7,755 nt of DNA from Acidobacteriota bacterium. GTDB taxonomy: Bacteria; Acidobacteriota; UBA6911; RPQK01; JADFOI01. Where the stretch lies: the NCBI GenBank assembly GCA_022545645.1, contig JACZQQ010000122.1, positions 1 to 7,755 of the forward strand, read 5' to 3'. How positions within the stretch are numbered: the stretch's first letter is position 1; the number at the start of each line of letters is the position of its first letter. Below the pieces are notes generated by a model. That model was not told the origin of the DNA. It was given only the letters and a program-made list of their open reading frames with translations, and ran no database searches. The position numbers and the translations under genes are program-made. Below, piece after piece: positions 1 through 4,823 of the stretch.

Positions 1-220
1 GATCCTTTCGGTAATCAGGGTCCATGGTTTGTTGAACGACCGTGCTGCGGTGTTTTGAGAACAGCTCCTGGAAACGCCCCTCCAGGTTGTCCATGGCCCG
101 GTGGGTGATCCATCGATGCCCGGCAGGGCCCCAGGCAAAACCCTGAGCTGTGAGAAGAACGTAGCAGAAAAAAAGGAGAAGAAAAGCTCGTGGCCTTAAA
201 CGGTCTGTTTGAGTTTTCGT
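1..220 (-). CDS. Exported S1/P1 nuclease / zinc phospholipase C-like protein, N-terminal part (runs off left edge)
   Basis: The reading frame from 220 to the left edge has no stop. It encodes a textbook Sec signal peptide: a basic n-region (KTQTDRLRPR), a hydrophobic core around residues 12-25 (AFLLLFFCYVLLTA) and a likely cut after QGFA at residue 29. The mature protein would begin WGPAGHRWITHRAMDNL. In the S1/P1 nuclease and zinc-dependent phospholipase C families the mature N-terminal Trp and the His five residues later bind the zinc cluster; here they are W30 and H35. The later HRSTVVQQTMDPDYRKD resembles the HAxDPDKR region of bacterial members. A secreted or periplasmic zinc phosphoesterase is inferred; the substrate is unknown. 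No ATG, GTG or TTG lies in frame between an upstream stop and the signal core. The chosen start is ACG (220-218), five bases after GAGGAG (231-226), overlapping the 3' end of the upstream gene by 25 nt. It could be a true ACG start or one base changed from ATG. Confidence 0.68.
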
Positions 221-447
221 TTCAGCTCCTCAGGCAACCGATAGATGGTCTGGCAGGTTTCACACTTGAGAAGAATCAGTTTCGGATCTTCCTGAAACTC
301 GCCCTTAATCTCTTCAAGGAGTTCCTTATCCGGCTCGTTATAGTAGTCGGCGAAAGGGTGGTAACGCTTGAGTCCTCCGTGGCAAGGCTTCCCTTTGCCA
401 CCCACCGCAGTGCAAACCACCTGTCTGGCAAGCAGGTCTTTAATCAC
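196..447 (-). CDS. Small Cys-rich putative zinc-binding protein, function unknown
   Basis: This 83-residue protein is not one I recognise. Cysteines and histidines fall in two clusters: C12, C22, H23 and H30 near the N-terminus, and a CxxC knuckle (C62-E-T-C65) near the C-terminus. This is the pattern of a small zinc ribbon, although metal binding is inferred. The middle (residues 38-53) is acidic and probably helical, and the tail is basic (KRKLKQ). There is no signal peptide. The GTG at 447 is preferred because AGGAGG (458-453) lies five bases before it. The frame can be extended to a TTG at 498, but that start has no Shine-Dalgarno and lies inside a likely promoter. The gene follows polX by about 120 nt and overlaps the start of the exported hydrolase gene, so those two are probably co-translated. 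The opposite strand is also open here, but only this strand shows Cys pairs and a good ribosome site. Confidence 0.62.
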   Translation of the reverse strand: MIKDLLARQVVCTAVGGKGKPCHGGLKRYHPFADYYNEPDKELLEEIKGEFQEDPKLILLKCETCQTIYRLPEELKRKLKQTV

Positions 448-468
448 TCTTCCCTCCTGAGGGCCCCT

Positions 469-498
469 ATTGTAACGAACAGGCTGCCCTTGTGCCAA
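469..498 (-). promoter_or_regulatory. Predicted sigma70-type promoter for the Cys-rich protein gene
   Basis: Reading the minus strand, TTGGCA (498-493) and TACAAT (474-469) are separated by 18 bases. Transcription would begin near 462, giving a short leader containing AGGAGG before the GTG at 447. Its position inside the longest possible reading frame of the small gene also argues for the internal GTG start. It would let the last two minus-strand genes be expressed apart from polX. Predicted from sequence only. Confidence 0.45.
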
Positions 499-499
499 T

Positions 500-514
500 G
501 CGCGCTTCGCGCGC
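500..514. repeat. Short GC palindrome GCGCGC-TTC-GCGCGC
   Basis: A perfect 6-bp stem of GCGCGC with a three-base loop lies between the polX stop and the -35 box of the next gene. It could form a small hairpin in the polX transcript, but no run of U follows it on either strand, so it is not a classical intrinsic terminator. Confidence 0.45.
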
Positions 515-585
515 GTTCCAAGTTCCAGGTTTCAGGTTTGGAATTTGGAATTTGTTTGGAATCTTGAATTTAGGATTTTGAATTT
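515..585. repeat. Degenerate AT-rich tandem repeat (TTTGGAA-like units)
   Basis: After the GC palindrome the plus strand is built of imperfect 7-9 bp units: GTTCCA, AGTTCCAGGTTTCAGG, TTTGGAATTTGGAATTTG, TTTGGAATCTTGAATTT and TTTTGAATTT. This is low-complexity sequence that expands by slippage. It fills the gap between polX and the small Cys-rich gene, and its edge provides the polX stop codon and last few codons. No gene is seen in it. Confidence 0.6.
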
Positions 586-2360
586 CCGGCCTCCGGCCGG
601 CTGTCTCCGGCCGGGTACTCCTCCTTCTTCAACACCTTTCGCAGCTTCTCGAGAGGAAAAGTGTTGATCACATCCTTGGCCTCGAGCCAACCTCGCCGAG
701 CCGTAAAAAGACCGTATTCCTGATATCCCAGCATTTTCCGGCTGTGACTGTCCGAGTTGATGCTGATCAACACACCCTGATCGCGGGCCATGCGACAGTG
801 AACGTCGCTTAGATCCAGGCGAGAAGGGTGGGCGTTGATCTCCAGGCAAACCCGGTTTTCCCGGGCGGTTTGGATCACTTGCTCCAGATCCACCTGATAA
901 GGGCCCCGTTTGGTCAGCAGGCGTCCGGTGGGGTGAGCCAGGATGTTGACATGGGGGTTCTCGAGGGCTCGACAGATTCTCGAGGTCATCTCCTTGCGGG
1001 AAAGATTGAAGCGGCTGTGAACCGAGACAATCACAAGGTCGAGTTGAGAAAGGACGTCATCATCGAGATCCAGATCCCCCTCATTGAGGATATCGACCTC
1101 AATTCCTTTGAAAATGTGAATCTTGCCCATACGGGAGGCCACCTGATCGATTTCCTCCATCTGGCCGAGAAGCCTTTTTTCATCCAGTCCCCCGGTCATA
1201 GCCAGGGCCTTGCTGTGATCGGTAATGGCAATGTACTGGTATCCCACGGCCCTCCCGGCAGCAGCCATCTCCTCGATCGAATTTCGACCGTCGGTGGCCG
1301 TCGTATGCATGTGCAGGTCACCTCGGATATCCTCCAGTGTCACCAGATCAGGCAATTGGCCGGCTTCCGCCTTTTCAATCTCCCCTCGGTTCTCTCTAAT
1401 CTCAGGAGGCATGAGTGACAGGCCGAGAAGCCTGTATATCTCCTCTTCATTTTCGCCAGCGACTTTCTCTGGAGGATCTTCTTCCCCGCTCTGGTCGAGC
1501 CGAAACAGACCATATTCACTGATTTTGTAGCCCCTCCGTTTGGCCCGTTCTCTTAAGGCGACGTTATGTGCTTTGGATCCGGTAAAGTACTGCAGGGCGG
1601 CGCCAAAGGATTCATCCTCCAGCACCCGCAGGTCGGCTTGGAGGCCACGGCGAAGAACCACTGAGGCCTTGGTCTCTCCCTGAGACAAAACCTCCTGGAC
1701 ATCGGGATGCCCAATGAATGCATCAATCGCTTCCAGGGGAGAATCGCAAGTCACCAGGATATCGATATCGCCCACGGTTTCACGTCTGCGCCTCACGCTA
1801 CCTGCCGGAGAAATTCGCTTGAGCTTGACCTTGGATTTGAGGTGATCCATCAACCCCTGGCAGATTTCGATGCCATCATCCAGGAGAAAGCGGCCCTGGA
1901 GGAGACGATGATCTTCAATGGCCTTAAGAATTTTGGCCTCGCTCTTCTCTCCCATTCCCGGCAAAGAGCGCAGTTTCTCTTCTCGCGCCGCCTTTTCCAG
2001 TTCCTCAATGGTGCCGATGTTCAGGGTCTTCCAAAACAGGCTGATCTTTTTAGGACCCAGGTTCTGCAACTCCAGTAAGGTGAGAAGTGAAGGAGGGATC
2101 TGGGCCTTGAGATCCTCATGTTCCTGGCTGGCACCGGTCTCGGCAATCTCCTGGATTTTCTTGATCGTGCCTTCACCGATGCCCGGGATCTTTCGCAGCT
2201 TTTCGGGGTCTTCCCGGGAGGCCTGCGCCCCATTGAAAGTGAGATCTCGGATGATCTGGGCGGCTCGTCGAAAGGAGCGAATTCGGAAAGGATTGGCTTC
2301 CTGAATTTCAAGAATGTCGGCGATTTCACTGAAAATTCTCGCCAGATCCTTATTCTCCAT
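570..2360 (-). CDS. polX: DNA polymerase/3'-5' exonuclease PolX (family X polymerase with PHP domain)
   Basis: A 596-residue bacterial PolX, which fills short gaps during base-excision-type repair and has a PHP-domain 3'-5' exonuclease/AP-endonuclease activity (family knowledge). Domains in order: an N-terminal helical 8-kDa-like part; helix-hairpin-helix motifs at about 55-64 (RKIPGIGEGT), 97-106 (LQNLGPKKIS) and 131-139 (RSLPGMGEK); and a nucleotidyltransferase palm with GSVRRRR at 187-193, the metal pair D198-x-D200 and a third Asp at D243 (QADLRV). The PHP domain covers about 345-575, with H350-x-H352, D381-H382, E421, H448, H476, H511 and D537-x-H539. All expected metal ligands appear present, so both activities should be intact. 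The ATG shares one base with the stop of the aminotransferase gene (TGATG), which implies translational coupling; no strong Shine-Dalgarno is seen. The last ~16 residues (EYPAGDSRPEAGNSKS) lie beyond the usual end and are repeat-derived. Confidence 0.96.
   Translation of the reverse strand: MENKDLARIFSEIADILEIQEANPFRIRSFRRAAQIIRDLTFNGAQASREDPEKLRKIPGIGEGTIKKIQEIAETGASQEHEDLKAQIPPSLLTLLELQNLGPKKISLFWKTLNIGTIEELEKAAREEKLRSLPGMGEKSEAKILKAIEDHRLLQGRFLLDDGIEICQGLMDHLKSKVKLKRISPAGSVRRRRETVGDIDILVTCDSPLEAIDAFIGHPDVQEVLSQGETKASVVLRRGLQADLRVLEDESFGAALQYFTGSKAHNVALRERAKRRGYKISEYGLFRLDQSGEEDPPEKVAGENEEEIYRLLGLSLMPPEIRENRGEIEKAEAGQLPDLVTLEDIRGDLHMHTTATDGRNSIEEMAAAGRAVGYQYIAITDHSKALAMTGGLDEKRLLGQMEEIDQVASRMGKIHIFKGIEVDILNEGDLDLDDDVLSQLDLVIVSVHSRFNLSRKEMTSRICRALENPHVNILAHPTGRLLTKRGPYQVDLEQVIQTARENRVCLEINAHPSRLDLSDVHCRMARDQGVLISINSDSHSRKMLGYQEYGLFTARRGWLEAKDVINTFPLEKLRKVLKKEEYPAGDSRPEAGNSKS
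586..614. repeat. Two direct copies of CTCCGGCCGG overlapping the 3' end of polX
   Basis: CTCCGGCCGG occurs at 591-600 and again at 605-614, separated by CTGT, giving a 14-bp period. Each copy contains the palindrome CCGGCCGG or CCGG. The block lies inside the last codons of polX and encodes its unusual Pro/Gly-rich tail (PAGDSRPEAG). It directly adjoins the AT-rich repeat array. Confidence 0.6.
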
Positions 2361-3547
2361 CAGTCCCGCAACCGCTGCAGCCGCTCGGCTGCTTCACGCA
2401 GCACCTCCTGAGTCTTGCAAAAAGCGAATCGAATAAAGCGTCTGCCCAATTCAGGTCGATGAAAAAAGCTGCTTCCCGGAACCGCAGCAACCCCATAGTC
2501 CTTGATCAGCTGATCGACAAATTGGACATCATCCAGGTCGGTCAAAGGAGAGATATCCACCATGATGTAGTAGGCCCCCTCAGGAATCCAGACTTTGAAT
2601 CCAATATCTTGCAGAACATCCACCAGGTAATCCCGGCGTTGGCGATACTCCGAGGCCAGCTTCTCATAGTACTGCCCTCTCGTTTGCATCGCCTTTGCAC
2701 CGGCTTCCTGCAGAGGCGCGGCTGCTCCGACCGTCAGGAAGTCATGAATTTTGCGGATCCCATCGGTGAGATCCTGGGGAGCGATGATGTATCCAATACG
2801 CCATCCTGTCACACTAAAAGTCTTGGAGAGTCCACTGATGGTAATGGTCCGGTCCCGCATCCCCGAAAAGAGCGCAATGGGATGATGCCTATGATCGTCA
2901 TAGACAATGTGCTCATAAATCTCATCGGTGATGACGTAAAAATCGTAGGCCTGAGCAAGCTCAGACAGCTTACCCAGCTCTTCCAGAGAGAAAACCTTAC
3001 CTGAAGGATTGTTGGGGGTGTTGAGAATCAGGGCACGGATACCCCCACCCGAGGCGGCGTCCTGAATCTTCTGTTCCAGTTCCTGAAAATCAAAGCTCCA
3101 ATTGCGGTTGGCATCAAGAGAGATATAAACGGGTGAAGCCCCGGCGATGATGGCGTCGGGACCATAATTTTCATAAAAGGGCTCAAACACAAGCACTTGA
3201 TCTCCCGGATTGACCAGGGCCAGGATCGAAGAAATCATGCATTCGGTGGAACCGCAGGCCACGGTGAGTTCCCTTTCGGGATCAATCTCCCAGTCATACA
3301 TCTCCCTGTACTTGTCGCTGATTGCCCGGCGGAATCCAGGAGCTCCCCAGGTAATGGAGTACTGGTTGATATCGTCTTGAATAGCCTGACAGGCCGCCTC
3401 CTTAATCTCCTCAGGTGCCGGGAAATTAGGGAAGCCTTGAGCCAGATTGATGGCCTCGTGCTGGAAGGCCAGACGCGTCATTTCCCGAATGACGGACTCG
3501 GTGAATTGAGTGACCTTCTGGCTGATCCGATTGGGTGAAGTGGGCAT
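2360..3547 (-). CDS. PLP-dependent class I/II aminotransferase
   Basis: A 395-residue fold-type I aminotransferase. The sequence begins with the family's substrate-entry segment INLAQGFPNFPAPEEI (33-48). It then shows GSTECM (99-104) for phosphate binding, NTPNNPSG (176-183) with N180, and DEIYEHIVYD (208-217), where D208 pairs with the pyridine nitrogen and Y211 contacts the cofactor. SGLSKTFSVTGWRIGY (238-253) carries the Schiff-base lysine K242, and R373 is the likely carboxylate-binding Arg. QGFPNF resembles the kynurenine / methionine aminotransferase (YbdL-like) branch more than AspC, but the amino-acid substrate cannot be fixed. The ATG at 3547 is chosen because homology-like sequence begins there. 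The frame is open to 3802 but reads through repeats and the upstream gene. No Shine-Dalgarno precedes the ATG; a CTGACA repeat occupies that region. The stop overlaps the polX start by one base. Confidence 0.93.
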   Translation of the reverse strand: MPTSPNRISQKVTQFTESVIREMTRLAFQHEAINLAQGFPNFPAPEEIKEAACQAIQDDINQYSITWGAPGFRRAISDKYREMYDWEIDPERELTVACGSTECMISSILALVNPGDQVLVFEPFYENYGPDAIIAGASPVYISLDANRNWSFDFQELEQKIQDAASGGGIRALILNTPNNPSGKVFSLEELGKLSELAQAYDFYVITDEIYEHIVYDDHRHHPIALFSGMRDRTITISGLSKTFSVTGWRIGYIIAPQDLTDGIRKIHDFLTVGAAAPLQEAGAKAMQTRGQYYEKLASEYRQRRDYLVDVLQDIGFKVWIPEGAYYIMVDISPLTDLDDVQFVDQLIKDYGVAAVPGSSFFHRPELGRRFIRFAFCKTQEVLREAAERLQRLRD

Positions 3548-3556
3548 GGTGACCGG

Positions 3557-3590
3557 CTGACAACTGACACTGACAGCTGACAGCTGACAA
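3557..3590. repeat. Short tandem repeat, five CTGACA(A/G) units
   Basis: The plus strand reads CTGACAA, CTGACA, CTGACAG, CTGACAG and CTGACAA in succession, in the 61-bp gap between the GAF-like gene and the aminotransferase gene. The array ends 9 bp before the aminotransferase ATG, where a ribosome site would normally lie. Read on the minus strand the units are TGTCAG, with TGTCAGCTGTCAG forming small self-complementary stretches (CAGCTG). It looks like slippage-prone intergenic sequence; no protein-binding role can be claimed. Confidence 0.6.
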
Positions 3591-3608
3591 TCAGAAACTA
3601 TTAGGTGT

Positions 3609-4436
3609 TCAACTCTCTTCTCTTTTGAGCGAAGGTGACGACTCGGAATGAGGAATGGCCGTGGCCTGTGGGATGGCGGAAGGAAAATCCGAGGCCAAGG
3701 GTGGAGGCTCTGGAATTCCCTGTATTCCGGGAGGAATCCACTCGCTGCCTTCCTCTTCCCTCTCCACTTTGGGCGCTGCCTGAGTCTCTTCGGAAGCCAC
3801 AAGCCCTTGCAGGTAGTGATTCTTCAAAACGAGCACGGCAAGGTGGGAGAGAAGTTCGAGGGCGTCAAGAAGGATCGAATCCGATGAGTCTGCGTAAAGC
3901 ACCACCGGAACCAAGTCTTCAAAGACGAGCGGAATACACACGGCTTCCCGGGGAAGGTCTCCCGACCTATTCAACCAGGGGAAGGTCCGATCCAGATCTC
4001 TTCTAATGGATACGATCTGTCGGTGCTGGACAGCACGGATGATCGGATTGTTCTGGTCTCCATTCTCCTGCGTCTGGATATGCTGCAGGTCAAAGCCGAC
4101 CGCTTTCCAGGGCACATATCGCTCGTCCTTTTTTAGAAAAAGCACTCCCCTGCCCACGAAAACTCCTACTTCCCCAAGATAAGCGGTCAAAATCTCTTCC
4201 TGGGTTTTGCCCGCACTGAACTTTTGATTCGCACCGTTCATTCGTTTGAGCGCTACTCCGGGTGCGATGGAGGAGGGGGTCTGCCTGAGTGGGTTGCTCT
4301 CGCCCTCGGGCAGACGGTCGAGTACCTTAAAACTGGATTCAATTTCCTGTTTGGTCGTCTCAAGCTGGAACTCGATGGCGGCAAGCTTCTTCTGAATGCC
4401 GGCCAGAGAATCCCTCAGAATTTCCGAGCTCAACAA
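3609..4436 (-). CDS. GAF-like domain protein with N-terminal coiled coil, function unknown
   Basis: A 275-residue cytoplasmic protein in three parts. Residues 3-42 (EILRDSLAGIQKKLAAIEFQ onward) have heptad-like spacing typical of a coiled coil, so it may dimerise. Residues about 75-207 look like a GAF-type fold: a helix (EEILTAYLGEVGVF), then strands GRGVLFLKKDERYVPWKAVGF, a variable loop (ENGDQNNPIIRAVQHRQIV), EAVCIPLVFEDLVPVVLYAD and a closing helix (LDALELLSHLAVLVLKN). Residues 218-275 are Pro/Glu/Ser-rich and probably disordered. No kinase, cyclase, receiver or DNA-binding domain is attached, so any sensory or scaffold role is inference. No ligand can be named. The start is TTG at 4436 (a second TTG follows at once); an in-frame TAA lies 12 bases upstream, and only a weak AAAGAA precedes it. 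A strong promoter lies about 25 nt upstream, so this gene probably heads the minus-strand operon. Confidence 0.8.
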   Translation of the reverse strand: MLSSEILRDSLAGIQKKLAAIEFQLETTKQEIESSFKVLDRLPEGESNPLRQTPSSIAPGVALKRMNGANQKFSAGKTQEEILTAYLGEVGVFVGRGVLFLKKDERYVPWKAVGFDLQHIQTQENGDQNNPIIRAVQHRQIVSIRRDLDRTFPWLNRSGDLPREAVCIPLVFEDLVPVVLYADSSDSILLDALELLSHLAVLVLKNHYLQGLVASEETQAAPKVEREEEGSEWIPPGIQGIPEPPPLASDFPSAIPQATAIPHSESSPSLKREES

Positions 4437-4467
4437 AGTGGTTCTTTAGTGCCTCGTCCGGTTGGCA

Positions 4468-4496
4468 ATATTAGGAAGTTGCGGTCCCGGCGTCAA
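4468..4496 (-). promoter_or_regulatory. Near-consensus sigma70 promoter for the GAF-aminotransferase-polX cluster
   Basis: On the minus strand TTGACG (4496-4491) and TAATAT (4473-4468) are separated by exactly 17 bases, close to the -35/-10 consensus. Transcription would start near 4461, leaving a leader of about 25 nt before the TTG start at 4436. Its -35 box lies back to back with the plus-strand promoter. Predicted from sequence only, but the match and spacing are strong. Confidence 0.65.
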
Positions 4497-4512
4497 CCCC
4501 TCGATTCGATTG

Positions 4513-4521
4513 TGGTATAAG
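4513..4521 (+). promoter_or_regulatory. Predicted extended -10 promoter for recD2
   Basis: TGGTATAAG on the plus strand matches an extended -10 element (TGn followed by TATAAG). There is no good -35; the bases at the proper distance (TCAACC, 4493-4498) overlap the -35 box of the divergent promoter. Transcription would begin near 4527, upstream of the inserted element, giving a leader of nearly 300 nt before the recD2 ATG. Confidence 0.4.
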
Positions 4522-4545
4522 AGACCTCATTAAGCAAACAGTTTC

Positions 4546-4820
4546 AGTGTCTCGTCCCAGGAATACCGTGACATTTGCTGATGGGTCTTGCAGGGCGAGA
4601 TCAAGGAACGAGGAGGAGGCGATGCAGGGACATCGGCGACGACGAGAGACACAGGGATCGTCCGCAACCCCTATCAGCCCGAAGGGTGGAGGCGGGACGG
4701 CATCGATTCCTTTGTCGCTCCTCCTCCACGATGCACACCGACATCGTGTCGTCGTCGCTTCGCGAACTCGACGCCGTCGCGCTCCCCACAAATGTCATGT
4801 TATTCCTGGGACGAGACACT
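4546..4820. mobile_element. 275-bp MITE-like element with 32-bp terminal inverted repeats
   Basis: The left end (4546-4577) begins AGTGTCTCGTCCCAGGAATA and ends TGACATTTG. The reverse complement of the right end (4789-4820) is the same over 32 bases except for two changes (CCG against ACA just before TGACATTTG). The interior is too short for a transposase and carries none, so this looks like a non-autonomous element mobilised in trans by an insertion sequence sharing these ends. The IS family is not recognised. Flanking dinucleotides are TC/AA, or CA and TA if the ends are trimmed by one base, so no clean target duplication is visible. The interior has further complementary stretches (4610-4618 with 4718-4726; 4636-4645 with 4749-4758) that cannot form nested together. 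It lies between the recD2 promoter and ATG, ending 3 bp from the start codon. Base composition is Arg/CGA-rich, unlike the flanking genes. Confidence 0.75.
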
Positions 4821-4822
4821 AA
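4622..4822 (+). CDS. Possible 66-residue Arg-rich leader ORF inside the element
   Basis: The ATG at 4622 is preceded by a run GAGGAGGAGG (4610-4619), with AGGAGG at an ideal five-base distance. The frame encodes 66 residues beginning MQGHRRRRETQGSSATP and ending HKCHVIPGTRH. It has many Arg and His residues and no recognised domain. The TAA (4820-4822) lies one base before the recD2 ATG, the spacing expected for translational coupling. It may be a chance frame in a transposon fragment; no product is claimed. If translated, it would carry ribosomes to recD2, which otherwise has no visible Shine-Dalgarno. Confidence 0.25.
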   Translation: MQGHRRRRETQGSSATPISPKGGGGTASIPLSLLLHDAHRHRVVVASRTRRRRAPHKCHVIPGTRH

Positions 4823-4823
4823 C

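Noticed and set aside
500..514. Hairpin GCGCGC-TTC-GCGCGC as an intrinsic terminator for polX
   Set aside because: There is no U-run after the stem in either direction, and a promoter -35 box adjoins it.
190..567. Plus-strand open frame of 125 codons with AAGGAG upstream of a GTG
   Set aside because: It is antisense to the Cys-rich gene and its 3' part is a translation of the repeat array. The SD is 11 bases from the GTG, and the product has no recognisable motif. The minus-strand reading has Cys pairs, a better ribosome site and a promoter.
828..1418. 196-codon plus-strand open frame opposite polX
   Set aside because: It is the antisense shadow of the PHP domain, whose minus-strand reading contains all expected metal ligands.
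2459..3538. Two plus-strand open frames opposite the aminotransferase gene
   Set aside because: They are shadows of a gene with complete PLP-enzyme motifs, and no ribosome site or family features were seen.
3557..3590. CRISPR-like repeat
   Set aside because: The units are 6-7 bp with no spacers, so this is a simple tandem repeat.
3548..3802. N-terminal extension of the aminotransferase to 480 residues
   Set aside because: The extra 85 residues translate the CTGACA repeat and the 3' end of the GAF-like gene in the wrong frame, while family-like sequence begins at the ATG at 3547.
4546..4820. Structured non-coding RNA or riboswitch in the recD2 leader
   Set aside because: The matching 32-bp ends and lack of other known leader features are better explained by a transposon-type element, and no riboswitch class was recognised.
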